Shown here: positions 44,057 through 53,270 of the stretch, in pieces | How the letters are laid out: each line of letters starts with the position of its first letter | Position numbering within the stretch: the first letter of the stretch is position 1 | NCBI RefSeq assembly: GCF_026017845.1 | Contig: NZ_CP100416.1 | Coordinates: forward strand, 510,972-574,971 | Length of the DNA: 64,000 nt | Direction: 5' to 3' | Origin: Amycolatopsis mediterranei | Lineage (GTDB): Bacteria > Actinomycetota > Actinomycetes > Mycobacteriales > Pseudonocardiaceae | Translations under genes and position numbers: made by a program | Notes under the pieces: generated by a model | The model's input: the letters and a program-made list of their open reading frames with translations, nothing else | Databases searched by the model: none | What the model was told of the DNA's origin: nothing

Positions 44057-45538
44057 TCAGCAGCCGGCGGGCCCACCGCCGAACGAAGAGCACTCGTCCT
44101 GCGAGTAGGGCTTGGCCTGCCAGCCCGCAGCGTCGACCGTCTTGGAGGTGTCATGCGCCACGAAAGTCCACGGCCCGGAGTAGGAGTTGTCGTGCCACCG
44201 GTTGGCCTGGTGGAAGGTGATGGCCTCTTCGATCACCGTTCCCTTGTAGGGCGACCAGTCCGGGAACGTCCCGTAGTTCGACAGCAGAGCCATCCGCCCG
44301 CACAGGCTCGTGCAGCCGACGCGGCCGGTGTCGAAGCGGAAGGTGTTCCCGTGGACCTCCACCCGCTGCGTCTTCCAGCGGCAGTCGTCGTACGCCGGGG
44401 CCTGCTCGATCGTGCCCGCGGCGCACGAAGGCTTTGCCGCCGCCTTGGTGCAGTAGCCCGTCGAGGTGTTCGCCGGGCTGTTGCAGAAGCGGTCGGCGTT
44501 CTCCCACAACGTGATCCCGGCCCAGTTGTCCTCGAACGTGTTGCCGCTGATGTCGACGGCCGACGTCCGGGCCCGCACGCGCGGATCGCCGCCCGATTCC
44601 GAGAGGTACACCGTCGCCACCGGGAAGTTGTCGCCGCGGGCCGCGAAGGCCCGGCCCTGGACGAGGGTGTTGCCGCGGAAGGTGTTGCCGCGCAGCACCA
44701 GGTTGTAGCTGGTTTCGTAGAACAGCGCCTCGGCGTCGTTGGCCTCGAACAGGTTGTCCTCGACGAGGAAGTCGTTGTTGTTCGTGTCGGCCCACAGCCC
44801 GGCGCCGTGGTTGCCGTGGACCCAGTTGCCGCGGATGTCGGCCCCGTTCACGGCCCAGAACTTGGCGCCGCCGCTGCACCCGCAGCCCGGCACCTTGGCC
44901 TCCCAGTCGCCGGTGTTGTTGCCGGTGATCTCGTTGCCCTCCAGCACGAGCCCGGTGATCCCGTCGCCCGCCTGGTACGCGTTGAGCCCGTACTGGCCGT
45001 TGTCGCGCAGGCAGCTGTGCCGCACGACCTGGCCGGCGCCGGCCATCAGTCCCGCGCCCGCGTTGTCCTCGATGGTGGTGTTCTCGATGAGCCAGCCGTC
45101 GCCGGAGTCGTGGTTGACCACGCCTTGGTCCTGCAGCGCGGCGAACCCGCGGACGGTGAGGCCGCGGATCTCCACGTTGCGGGCCCGCTGGGTGAAGGCC
45201 GCCCGGTTGACGCCGCGGCCGTCGACGACCGAGCCCGGCGCACCGAGGTAGACGTCGCCGTCCTTGGGGACGACCTGGCCGAACTCGTCATTGCCGAGCG
45301 TGTGGGTGCCGGGCCCGAGCCAGAAGGTCGTGCCCGCCGGGTTCGCCGCCGTCTTCGCCGCGAGGTCGCCGTCGACGGCCGGCTCCACTGTGACGGCTCC
45401 GGACGGTGGCTGCTCGTATCCGGCGGGTTGGTGACCGCACACCGGACCGGGCCCGTCGGCGGCGCCCGCGACCGCCGGGCACGCCACGGCGATCAGGAGC
45501 GAGCAAGCAGCGACGAGTACCACACGAGATCTGCCCAT
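44057..45538 (-). CDS. Secreted right-handed parallel beta-helix protein (paralogue 2)
   Basis: 493 aa. A clear paralogue of the lipoprotein at 38282: the order VVNHDSGDGW..IE, NGQYG.NAY, NTGDWEAK, GCGCSGG.KFW, GLWADTNNNDFL, and LWENADRFCNSPANTS is shared along the whole chain. The signal peptide (MGRSRVVLVAACSLLIAVAC) ends in AVAGAA, and the Cys in it is not in a good lipobox, so this copy is probably released rather than lipidated. It is 93 bases downstream of the aminotransferase on the same strand, separated by a hairpin, so it may have its own promoter. Confidence 0.8.
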   Translation of the reverse strand: MGRSRVVLVAACSLLIAVACPAVAGAADGPGPVCGHQPAGYEQPPSGAVTVEPAVDGDLAAKTAANPAGTTFWLGPGTHTLGNDEFGQVVPKDGDVYLGAPGSVVDGRGVNRAAFTQRARNVEIRGLTVRGFAALQDQGVVNHDSGDGWLIENTTIEDNAGAGLMAGAGQVVRHSCLRDNGQYGLNAYQAGDGITGLVLEGNEITGNNTGDWEAKVPGCGCSGGAKFWAVNGADIRGNWVHGNHGAGLWADTNNNDFLVEDNLFEANDAEALFYETSYNLVLRGNTFRGNTLVQGRAFAARGDNFPVATVYLSESGGDPRVRARTSAVDISGNTFEDNWAGITLWENADRFCNSPANTSTGYCTKAAAKPSCAAGTIEQAPAYDDCRWKTQRVEVHGNTFRFDTGRVGCTSLCGRMALLSNYGTFPDWSPYKGTVIEEAITFHQANRWHDNSYSGPWTFVAHDTSKTVDAAGWQAKPYSQDECSSFGGGPAGC

Positions 45539-45615
45539 GGCAGGAAGTTACGCACGAACGGGCCGGAAAACAGTCACCCTCAAGTGTCCTCATCGGACCC
45601 AACGGGTGAATCCGG

Positions 45616-45629
45616 CCCGCACGTGCGGG
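45616..45629 (-). terminator. Perfect 14-bp palindrome just after the aminotransferase gene
   Basis: CCCGCACGTGCGGG begins two bases past the stop codon. It could form a short hairpin that ends the minus-strand polysaccharide operon, or be a CACGTG-centred protein site upstream of the beta-helix gene. Confidence 0.4.
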
Positions 45630-45631
45630 GA

Positions 45632-46960
45632 TCAGGCGTATTTGCGGAACACGGGCTGCACCGGGCGGCCGCCCATCCACGGCGCCGGGTCGTTCGCGTC
45701 GAGGGCCTTGCGGTACACCGTGCAGGCCTGGGCGACGACGTCGATGGTCTTGTCGATGTCCGCCTCGGTGAGCGCGGCGCTGACCACGAAGGACGGTCCG
45801 AGCACCCCGCCGCTGATCAGCTCGCGCAGGAACAGCGTCCGGTACGGCTGCGAGGGGTGGCCCTGCTCGTCGAGCGTGCCGAAGACGAGGTTGCTGGCCC
45901 GGCCACGGACGACGACGTGGTCTTCGACGCCGATCCCGGCCGCCACCTCGCGGACGCCGGCGGCGAGCCGGTCGCCGAGTGCGTGCATGCGGCCGATGAC
46001 GTCTTCGTCGCGGTAGACGTCCATGACCGCCATCGCGGCGGCCAGCGAGTGGGTCTCCGCGCCGTGCGTGGTCGAGAGCAGGAACACCCGCTCGCGGCCG
46101 GTGCGCAGGCCGCCGATCTCCATCAGTTCCCGCTTGCCCGCCAGCGCCGACACCGCGAAGCCGTTGCCGAGCGCCTTGCCGAACGTGGAGAGGTCGGGCG
46201 TGACGCCGTAGAGGCCCTGCGCGCCGTGGGCGGACCACCGGAAGCCGGTGATCATTTCGTCGAAGATCAGGACGACGCCGTGCCGGGTGGTGAGCTCGCG
46301 CAGGCCCTGCAGGTACCCCGGCGGCGGTTCCGCCGCCGCGGCCGCCTCCAGGATCATGCACGCGATCTCGCCGTCGTGGCGCTGCAGCAGCTGCTCCGCG
46401 GCCTGCAGGTCGCCGTACGGGAAGGACACCGTCTGCTCGGTCGTCTCGTCCGGGATGCCCGCGTTCATCGGCGTGGTGCCGATGAACCAGTCGTCGGTCG
46501 AGAAGAAGGCGTGGTCGGCGCACTTGGCGACGAGCTTGCGGCCGGTGGTGGCGCGGGCCAGCCGCACCGCGGCGGTCGTCGCGTCCGAGCCGTTCTTGGT
46601 GAACTTCACCATGTCGGCCGTCGGCACGTTCTCGAGGAACCGCTCGGCGGCCTCGGCTTCGATGATCGAGGGCCGGATGAAGTTGCTGCCCTTCTCCAGC
46701 TCGCCGCGCACCGCCTCGATGACCCGCGGGTGGGCGTGGCCGAGGCTGACCGCCCTCAGACCCGCGCCGTACTCGACGTACTCGTTGCCGTCGACGTCCC
46801 AGACGTGCCCGCCGCGGCCGTGGGAGATGACCGGGGCCATCCCTTCGGGATACTGGTCCGAGCCCTTGGCGTAGGTGTGCGCACCGCCCGGGATGACCCG
46901 GTGCAGCCGCTCGTCCACCTGTGTGGAGCGGGGCAGGTTCGTTCCCATGTCGTGGCTCAC
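45632..46960 (-). CDS. PLP-dependent class III aminotransferase (glutamate-1-semialdehyde mutase-like)
   Basis: 442 aa fold-type I aminotransferase. RVIPGGAHTYAKG near the start, YGAGLRAVSLGHAHP, the PLP-phosphate segment KNGSDATTAAVRLARA, IFDEMITGFRW, and the lysine in LSTFGKALGNG (Schiff base) are all present. It resembles HemL-type proteins, but the sugar-operon context argues for amination of a keto-sugar nucleotide or of a small acid used to decorate sugars. A heme role is unlikely. GTG 46960 is chosen because it overlaps the upstream stop; ATG 46948 is the alternative. Confidence 0.85.
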   Translation of the reverse strand: MSHDMGTNLPRSTQVDERLHRVIPGGAHTYAKGSDQYPEGMAPVISHGRGGHVWDVDGNEYVEYGAGLRAVSLGHAHPRVIEAVRGELEKGSNFIRPSIIEAEAAERFLENVPTADMVKFTKNGSDATTAAVRLARATTGRKLVAKCADHAFFSTDDWFIGTTPMNAGIPDETTEQTVSFPYGDLQAAEQLLQRHDGEIACMILEAAAAAEPPPGYLQGLRELTTRHGVVLIFDEMITGFRWSAHGAQGLYGVTPDLSTFGKALGNGFAVSALAGKRELMEIGGLRTGRERVFLLSTTHGAETHSLAAAMAVMDVYRDEDVIGRMHALGDRLAAGVREVAAGIGVEDHVVVRGRASNLVFGTLDEQGHPSQPYRTLFLRELISGGVLGPSFVVSAALTEADIDKTIDVVAQACTVYRKALDANDPAPWMGGRPVQPVFRKYA

Positions 46961-47505
46961 CTCGTTGGTTTCAACGCCTCTTCCAGAGAGGGCGCCCGTT
47001 CGTCCCGATCACTGACCATTGTGACCGACAGTGGCCAAGAAATGTCCAATTCAGGGTCTTTGTACGAAATCGTAATGTCTTCTTCAGGATCGTGTGCCCG
47101 ATCGATACGGTACGAAACATCCGAGGGATCCGTAAGTGACTGGAATCCGTGCGCGCACCCCGCCGGGATGTACACGGAAACCTGGTTCTCACCGGATAGT
47201 TCGAAGGTTTTCACATTCCGGAATGTCGGCGAATCCGGTCGGAGATCCACCACGACGTCGAAGATCGCGCCGTGCGAACACCGCACCAGCTTCGCCTCAC
47301 CGGCCCCGCCGCGCAGGTGCATCCCGCGGACGACCCCCTTGCGGGAGCGGGAAAGACTGTCCTGGACGAAGCCGTCCGGGTCGATGCCCACCGACGCGAC
47401 GACGTCACGGTCGAACGTCCGGCTGAAAAAGCCGCGCTGGTCCGCGTGCGGTGTGGGTTCGAACAGATACGCACCGTCGATCTCGGGCACCGGAATGGCC
47501 TTCAT
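46957..47505 (-). CDS. dTDP-4-dehydrorhamnose 3,5-epimerase (RmlC/cupin) family protein
   Basis: 182 aa cupin. HADQRGFFSRTF, the catalytic-His segment VVRGMHLRGG, HGAIFDVVVDLR and YIPAGCAHGFQSL are RmlC family hallmarks. The family epimerises 4-keto-6-deoxy sugar nucleotides at C3 and/or C5; members in clusters like this one can be 3-only epimerases. The last ~30 residues (WPLSVTMVSDRDERAPSLEE) match the family tail. Both ends overlap neighbours by 4 bases. Confidence 0.85.
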   Translation of the reverse strand: MKAIPVPEIDGAYLFEPTPHADQRGFFSRTFDRDVVASVGIDPDGFVQDSLSRSRKGVVRGMHLRGGAGEAKLVRCSHGAIFDVVVDLRPDSPTFRNVKTFELSGENQVSVYIPAGCAHGFQSLTDPSDVSYRIDRAHDPEEDITISYKDPELDISWPLSVTMVSDRDERAPSLEEALKPTR

Positions 47506-48686
47506 CGCCCACCCCCGAAGAGGGCCGCCGAAAGGGCGGCGAACTGGTCCTTGAGCCGTTGCGCGTTCATCTCGTTCCGTTCCTGGAGCGTCCGGCGCAG
47601 TTCGGCCGAGCGGTTCTCGAGTTCGGTGAACTGCTCGACGAGCCGGTCGAAGCCGACGGTCTTCGCCCGCTGGGTGAAGCCATCGAGGCCCATCTCCGCC
47701 ATGAGGACGTCGTTCTTCGGTGCGTAGCCGATCGCCACGGTCGGTTTCGCGACCTTCAGGGCGCAGAGCACGTTGTGGTAGCGCGTGGCCACCACGCTGT
47801 CCACCGCGGCCATCTCGTGCATCAGCTCGTCCAGGGTCTCCGCCGGAGCCGCCGTCACCAGCGGGGAAGCGGTCTTCTCGATGATCTCGTCGACGACCTG
47901 CCGGTCGATCCGGTCGCCGATGAACAGCCGGACGGGTCTGTCCTGGTCAACGAGCCACGCGACGAAACGGTTCATCGTGTCCACGTAGTGGCGGTAGATG
48001 CGGTCGGCCTCGGCGCGGTCGTCGTTGCCGCCGTAGTAGGCCATCACGCCGACGCCGACGGTGCCCGGCTTGGCGACGGCGGCCGGGGTAGGGAGGGAGA
48101 ACGCGAGGTCGGGATAGACCTGGTCGGCACTCGTGTCGACGCCCATGGCGCGCATGGCGTCGCGCGAGATGTCGTCGCGGTAGGAGCGGTAGGCGGCGAG
48201 CCGGCCGGACCAGCGGACCAGCGTCCGCGTCGCCCGGGCGCCGATGTGGTTCGCACCCACGCAGACGAGCGCCACCTTGGTGCCGAAGAGGCGGCCGGTG
48301 GCGGAGAGGAGGAAGAGCGAATACGGGAAACCCCACGGACGCAGCGGAAGCGTCGCTTCGAGCACGCCCATGCCGGGCACGATGACGACGTCCTGTTTGC
48401 GGACCCAGGCCGCGGTCCGCGCGATGTCGACCAGCTTGCCGAAGCCCTTGAGGGCGACCGAGCGCAGTCCGGACGCCGTCTCGTACTCGGACTGGTTCCA
48501 GTGCAGGGGCGTCGCGTCGAGGCCGTACCGCTCGCGGACGAGCTCCGGGCCGCCGACCAGGGCGCTCAGCACGGCGTCCGGGTACTCGGCGCGCAGGTAG
48601 CCGAGCACGGCTTCGAGGGAACCGTCGTTGCCGAGGTTCCCCGAGCCGAGCAGGCCGAACACGCCGACGCGTGGCGCACGCTTCAC
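47502..48686 (-). CDS. Polysaccharide pyruvyl transferase family protein
   Basis: 394 aa, GT-B-like fold. N-terminal GLLGSGNLGNDGSLEAVLGY, middle CVGANHIGARATRTLVRWSG, and C-terminal VVATRYHNVLCALKVAKPTVA, with the Arg-His pair that binds phosphoenolpyruvate, define the family. Members add pyruvate ketals to sugars, giving the polymer acidity. The C-terminal ~40 residues look helical (coiled-coil-like). GTG 48686 overlaps the stop of the glycosyltransferase (GTGA). Confidence 0.87.
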   Translation of the reverse strand: MKRAPRVGVFGLLGSGNLGNDGSLEAVLGYLRAEYPDAVLSALVGGPELVRERYGLDATPLHWNQSEYETASGLRSVALKGFGKLVDIARTAAWVRKQDVVIVPGMGVLEATLPLRPWGFPYSLFLLSATGRLFGTKVALVCVGANHIGARATRTLVRWSGRLAAYRSYRDDISRDAMRAMGVDTSADQVYPDLAFSLPTPAAVAKPGTVGVGVMAYYGGNDDRAEADRIYRHYVDTMNRFVAWLVDQDRPVRLFIGDRIDRQVVDEIIEKTASPLVTAAPAETLDELMHEMAAVDSVVATRYHNVLCALKVAKPTVAIGYAPKNDVLMAEMGLDGFTQRAKTVGFDRLVEQFTELENRSAELRRTLQERNEMNAQRLKDQFAALSAALFGGGR

Positions 48687-49627
48687 GCGAGCCTGCCTTC
48701 CCGGCCGGCCACGATCTCGTTGACCGTGGCGACGTCCGAGGCGGTCGGCGCGCGGTCCTCGACGCGCTCGCCGTGGCCGGAGCGGGCCCGGTTGGTCAGC
48801 CAAGCGCCGAGGTGGCCGAAGCACTCGCGCTTGTCGGCGGCCGAGATCGGCGCGCGGCGGATCAGGTCCGCGAACCCGTAGACGTACTCGCCGAGCAGGC
48901 GGACGGTGGGATTCCGGAGCCGGTTCGCGCGCCGCGGGTCCAGATTCGCGCACCGGCTCCGGATGGTCGGGTTGGCCCGTTCCGCGCGGCCGGGGTGGTC
49001 GCGGCGGAAGTAGAGCAGCTCGGGCACCTGGTGGAACGGGCCGTGCATGGCCATCTCGGCCGAGTACGTCCGGTCGGCGTGGTGGTAGCTGTCGAGCGGC
49101 TTGACGCGGCGGAGGACGTCGGCGCGGATGACGCCGTAGAAGTCGTCGCCGCCCGGCTCGAACAGGATGCTGCGGAAGCGGTCCGGCGCGTGCCGGGACG
49201 CGGTGTCCAGGGTGTACTGGAGCGGCTGGACGATGCGGCCGTCGCCGTCGATGATCGCCTGGTCGCAGTGGGCGAGGATGACGTCCGGTCGCTCGTCGAG
49301 GGCCTCGACGCACCGCTTGAGCAGGTCGCGGGCGTACAGGTCGTCGTGGGAGACCCACTTGAACAGCTCGGTGCGGGAGACGTCGAACACGAAGTTGTGG
49401 TTCGGCGTCGCGCCGACGTTCTTCGGCTGGCGGACGTAGCGGATCCGCGAGTCCTTCTCGGCGTAGCGGCGGCAGATCTCGTCGGTGCCGTCGGTGGAGG
49501 CGTTGTCCGAGATGATCAGCTCGAAGTCTTCGTAGGTCTGGCCGAGCAGGGCGTCCAGCGACTCGGCGAGGTACTCCTCGCCGTTGTACACCGGGAGGCC
49601 GAGGCTCAGCCGCGGGACGGTGGTCAT
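48683..49627 (-). CDS. GT2-family glycosyltransferase
   Basis: 314 aa GT-A enzyme. SLGLPVYNGEEYLAESLDAL and ISDNASTDGTDEICRRY form the nucleotide-binding start; FKWVSHDDLYARDLL holds the metal-binding acidic pair. Inverting GT2 transferases typically add sugars to lipid-linked oligosaccharides. ATG 49627 follows TGAGGAC. No membrane helix, so it acts at the cytoplasmic face. Confidence 0.9.
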   Translation of the reverse strand: MTTVPRLSLGLPVYNGEEYLAESLDALLGQTYEDFELIISDNASTDGTDEICRRYAEKDSRIRYVRQPKNVGATPNHNFVFDVSRTELFKWVSHDDLYARDLLKRCVEALDERPDVILAHCDQAIIDGDGRIVQPLQYTLDTASRHAPDRFRSILFEPGGDDFYGVIRADVLRRVKPLDSYHHADRTYSAEMAMHGPFHQVPELLYFRRDHPGRAERANPTIRSRCANLDPRRANRLRNPTVRLLGEYVYGFADLIRRAPISAADKRECFGHLGAWLTNRARSGHGERVEDRAPTASDVATVNEIVAGREGRLA

Positions 49628-49634
49628 GGAGTCC

Positions 49635-50969
49635 TCATTCCTTGATCGGCTCTTTGATCGGCTCGAACACCACGGTGGGCTCGTCGGCCCCCGGCGGCAC
49701 GTACTCGCGCAGCCCGATCCGCAGTTGCAGCCACCAGACGACGGACCCGCCGAGCGTCGCGGTCGCGACGCCCCACGCGGACCCGGCCGCACCACCGAGG
49801 AAGGCGCCGGTGATGCCGAACGTGACGTAGAACAGGGAGGCGATCAGCTGCGACCGCAGGCTCCGCTTGGCTGCGCCCAGAGCTCGGAGCCCGGCGGCGG
49901 CGCCGGTGGCGAAGCTGGCGCCGACCACGGCGAGGGTGACCGGCAGGATCAGCGGGGACGACGAGTCCCACACCGAGCCCATCACCCAGCGGCCGGCGCG
50001 GTCGGGCACCAGGAGCAGCAGGCCGAGACCCCAGCACAGGGCGGCGCCCGCTTGGCCGCCGCCGAGGATCACGCAGAAGTGCTTCAGCCGGTGCGGCGCC
50101 CGCTGAAGCACCCGCGCGCCCTCGGCGACGGTGACCAGGGACAGCCCCATGAGCAGGGCCAGGAACGGGCCGAGGAGCTGCTCGGCGCCGCGGACCGCGC
50201 CGACGGCGGTGATGCCGGCGATGGCGCCGAGGCCGTAGGCGCGCAGCTGTGACGCGCCGCTGTTGCTGACGTTCTCGACGAGGTACCGGACGCTGAGGTC
50301 GCGCTGCGTCCGGAGCCAGCCCGCCATCTCCCGCGGGTGCGGGAGGATCCCGGTCTGGAACCCGCCGTACAGGGCCGCGACCGCGCCGGACAGACCCCAG
50401 GCCAGCACGAACGCGACCACCGTGTGGATCTGCGCGGCGACGTAGAGCGCCGGGAGCATGGCCACGCCCCACACGCAGTCGTTGACGAACGCCTTCTTGC
50501 CCGCGCCGCGCGCGAAGAACGCGAAGCGCCAGGCGTCCTGCAGGAGCAAGCCCGGCAGGACGACGGCCAGCGCGACGAACGCGTTGCCGAGCGGGCCGCC
50601 CGCGGCCAGCCCGGCCAGCAGGCTGACCACCCCGGTCACGCAGCCGACGCCGATCGCGGTGCCGGACGCGCTCGCCACGCCCGACCGCCACCGGTCCTCC
50701 GGTACGGCGCTGAACCGCACCATCAGCGGGTCGGTGGCGAGGCCGCGGGAGATGTTGAGCACCACGCCGTAGGTGACCCAGGCGAGGCTGAAGATGCCGA
50801 ACGCGAACGTGCCGAGCGAGCGGGCCACGTACAGCCCCACGGCGAAGTTGGTCAGGCTGGACACGGCCTGGTCGCCGAGGCCCCAGCTCAGCCGTCCGGC
50901 CATCGCGCGCGCCGCGCCCGACCGGAAGATCGAGCGCGGCGCACGGCGATGGTTGGCCACGTCGCTCAC
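49635..50969 (-). CDS. Wzx-like oligosaccharide flippase (MATE/MOP superfamily)
   Basis: 444 aa with about twelve membrane helices (LGDQAVSSLTNFAVGLYVAR is the typical first helix). It should flip undecaprenyl-linked repeat units outward. It is the only flippase in the window, while the polymerase is on the other strand. GTG 50969 overlaps the peptidase stop (GTGA) and is two bases past AAGGA; GTG 50960 is a less coupled option. Ends with a repeated EPIKEPIKE tail. Confidence 0.83.
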   Translation of the reverse strand: MSDVANHRRAPRSIFRSGAARAMAGRLSWGLGDQAVSSLTNFAVGLYVARSLGTFAFGIFSLAWVTYGVVLNISRGLATDPLMVRFSAVPEDRWRSGVASASGTAIGVGCVTGVVSLLAGLAAGGPLGNAFVALAVVLPGLLLQDAWRFAFFARGAGKKAFVNDCVWGVAMLPALYVAAQIHTVVAFVLAWGLSGAVAALYGGFQTGILPHPREMAGWLRTQRDLSVRYLVENVSNSGASQLRAYGLGAIAGITAVGAVRGAEQLLGPFLALLMGLSLVTVAEGARVLQRAPHRLKHFCVILGGGQAGAALCWGLGLLLLVPDRAGRWVMGSVWDSSSPLILPVTLAVVGASFATGAAAGLRALGAAKRSLRSQLIASLFYVTFGITGAFLGGAAGSAWGVATATLGGSVVWWLQLRIGLREYVPPGADEPTVVFEPIKEPIKE

Positions 50970-52246
50970 TCCTTGACCAGACCGGCGTCGTGCAGGGCAC
51001 GGGCCGCGACGTCGACGATGTCGAAGGGCAGCCCGGCGCGCTCGGCGATGTCCAGCAGCGAGTGCTCGCCGTCGGAGAGGTTGAGCACCCACAGCATCGC
51101 CATCTGGGCCTGCTTGGCGTCGCTGCGGCCGCCGAGCGAGTCGTACAGCCCGCGCTTGCCGAGCTGCGGCTCGCCGTACGGGCTGAGGTTGACGTACCGG
51201 CGGTTGCGGTCCAGGACGCCGAACGCGTCCTTCAAGACACCGAGCGTGTCCTCCATGGCCGCGGGCGACACGAAATCCGGGTTGTCGGCGGAGGTGTGGT
51301 ACTCGGGGTAACCCGCGTACGGCGTGCGCGTCAGCGAGCCGACGCCGAGGTTGAAGCCCGGCGAGCAGAACTGGCGCTCGTCGTAGCCGTACGGCGAGAA
51401 GTCGGCGATGCGATGCTCCCGCGACCGCAGCACGTGCTGCATGACGCGGTCGATCTCGGCGTCGTCGCGGCGGGACTTCTTGTACGTCAACGATCCCGGG
51501 TCGCCCGCGCACGCCAGCACCAGCCCGTGACGCACCTTCTCGATCCGCGAGGCGTTGCGGGCCAGCCAGGTGATCGAGCCGATCGTACCCGGCATGAACA
51601 GGAACCGGTAGGTGTAGTGGGGCTGGGCGAGCGCCAGCTGCTGGGCCAGCGAGATGGCCACCGCGATGCCGGCGAGGTTGTCGTTCGCCAGCGACGGGTG
51701 GCACACGTGGCAGGACACGATGACCTCGTCGGTGACGCGCCCCGGGACGACGTGCTCGCCGTAGGTCAACGAGCCGTCGGACAGCGTCGAGTCGATGACG
51801 ACGTCGTAGTCGCCGTCCGGGAGCGCGTCGAGCTTCTCCTGCGCGAGGCAGAAGCCCCAGGCCGGGGCGTAGTAGCTGGTCCGGTAGGGCACCCACGACG
51901 GCTGCTCGGGCAGCGTGTGCAGGTGCTCCCGCAGTTCGCTCAGCGGCATCCGCCGCGACACCGGGACGCTGTAGCCCACGACGTGCAGGTTCAGCTCCTG
52001 GAAGTCGATGACCCGCGAGCCGTCCGGAGCGGCGACGTACGCGTCCCGGATGTTCCACTCCTGCGGGATCGTCCAGTCCAGCACCTGCGTACCGGTCGGG
52101 ACTTCGTGCCGCTCGAGGGAGATGTGCTCGCCGATGATGTCCAAGGTCTGCCGCACGCCGTCGCCGGTGATGCTGCGGCAGATCGGGTACAGCCGCTCGA
52201 CCAGGGCGTGCAGCTCCGCCCCGGTCCGCAGCTGCGGGCCCGCCAC
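50966..52246 (-). CDS. DUF4910-type zinc aminopeptidase-like protein
   Basis: 426 aa. Metal-site residues of an M28-like peptidase are visible: His and Asp in VSCHVCHPSLANDNLAG, then a later acidic/His pair in PEYHTSADNPDF. The domain order is an N-terminal mixed domain (WTIPQEWNIRDAYV), the peptidase domain (~170-370), and a C-terminal winged-helix-like region (SLLDIAERAGLPFDIVDVAA). Homologues of this type recur in sugar/O-antigen clusters, but their substrate is unknown. GTG 52246 shares bases with the upstream TAG stop (TAGTG). Confidence 0.75.
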   Translation of the reverse strand: MAGPQLRTGAELHALVERLYPICRSITGDGVRQTLDIIGEHISLERHEVPTGTQVLDWTIPQEWNIRDAYVAAPDGSRVIDFQELNLHVVGYSVPVSRRMPLSELREHLHTLPEQPSWVPYRTSYYAPAWGFCLAQEKLDALPDGDYDVVIDSTLSDGSLTYGEHVVPGRVTDEVIVSCHVCHPSLANDNLAGIAVAISLAQQLALAQPHYTYRFLFMPGTIGSITWLARNASRIEKVRHGLVLACAGDPGSLTYKKSRRDDAEIDRVMQHVLRSREHRIADFSPYGYDERQFCSPGFNLGVGSLTRTPYAGYPEYHTSADNPDFVSPAAMEDTLGVLKDAFGVLDRNRRYVNLSPYGEPQLGKRGLYDSLGGRSDAKQAQMAMLWVLNLSDGEHSLLDIAERAGLPFDIVDVAARALHDAGLVKE

Positions 52247-53265
52247 TACTTCCGCCGCAGGGTGGTGTCGACGCGACCGGCTTCGCCCTCGCTCTTCAGC
52301 CAGGCCAGCCGGGTGAACAGCTGCTGGAACGAGTCCCGGGTGAGCCCGAACTTGCGGTAGGCCTCGATGAGCTCGACGGCGCCGTCCTTGACCGACCAGT
52401 CGCAGGCGAAGCCGGGGATCGCCGCGCGGAAGCGCGAGAAGTCGACCCGGTACGAGCGCGGGTCGGCGCCCGCCTCGCCGGTGATGTTCAGCGTCGAGCC
52501 CGGCACGGCCTCGACGACCTCCTGGGCGATCTCGGCGACGGTGACGTTGTTCTCCTCGGTACCGATGTTGAAGGCCTTGTTGTGCACGGCCTCCTTCGGC
52601 GCCGTCAACGCAGCGGCAAACGCGCGCGCGATGTCCTGGGCGTGCACCAGCGGCCGCCACGGCGTGCCGTCGGAGAGCACCAGCACCTCGCCGGACAGGT
52701 GAGCGTGCGCGGTCAGGTTGTTCAGCACGATGTCGCCGCGCAGGCGGGGCGAGTAGCCGAACGCGGTCGCGTTGCGCATGTACACCGGCGTGAAGTCGTC
52801 GTCGGCGAGCTCGTGGACGTCGGCCTCGACGCGCACCTTCGACTCCGCGTACGGCGTCACCGGCCGCAGCGGCGCGTCCTCGTCGACGAGGTTGTCGCCG
52901 CCGGCGCCGTACACCGAGCAGGTCGACGCGTAGACGTACCGCTGGACGCCGGCGTCCTTCGCCAGCTTCGCGAGCTTCACCGACGCGTGGTGGTTGATGT
53001 CGTAGGTCAGGTCGGGCGCGAGCGAGCCCAGCGGGTCGTTCGACAGCGCGGCCAGGTGGATCACCGCGTCGAAGCCCTCGACGTGCTTGGCCTCCACGTC
53101 CCGCAGGTCGACGGCGTGCCCGGCCGGGTCGGCGGGGGCGGGCCCGAGCAGGCAGTCCTCGAACAGCCCGGAGTCCAGGCCGGTGACTTCGTGGCCGGCG
53201 GCGGCGAGCACCGGGGCCATCACCGTCCCCAGGTAGCCCTTGTGCCCCGTCAGCAACACCCGCAT
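52246..53265 (-). CDS. NAD-dependent epimerase/dehydratase (extended SDR)
   Basis: 339 aa. Rossmann motif TGHKGYLG (residues 7-14), catalytic YAESK with its preceding STCSVYG, and substrate region [10 protein letters not shown]. It acts on a nucleotide sugar as 4-epimerase, dehydratase or reductase; the sequence alone does not say which. It has a typical first-cofactor-domain start ([10 protein letters not shown]) and lies five bases after the PIG-L gene (read 3' on the minus strand). Confidence 0.85.
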   Translation of the reverse strand: MRVLLTGHKGYLGTVMAPVLAAAGHEVTGLDSGLFEDCLLGPAPADPAGHAVDLRDVEAKHVEGFDAVIHLAALSNDPLGSLAPDLTYDINHHASVKLAKLAKDAGVQRYVYASTCSVYGAGGDNLVDEDAPLRPVTPYAESKVRVEADVHELADDDFTPVYMRNATAFGYSPRLRGDIVLNNLTAHAHLSGEVLVLSDGTPWRPLVHAQDIARAFAAALTAPKEAVHNKAFNIGTEENNVTVAEIAQEVVEAVPGSTLNITGEAGADPRSYRVDFSRFRAAIPGFACDWSVKDGAVELIEAYRKFGLTRDSFQQLFTRLAWLKSEGEAGRVDTTLRRK

Positions 53266-53270
53266 CGGAT

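Noticed and set aside
44153..47554. A 1,133-codon plus-strand frame opposite the beta-helix, aminotransferase and epimerase genes
   Set aside because: Antisense to three clear genes with conserved motifs; no family resemblance.
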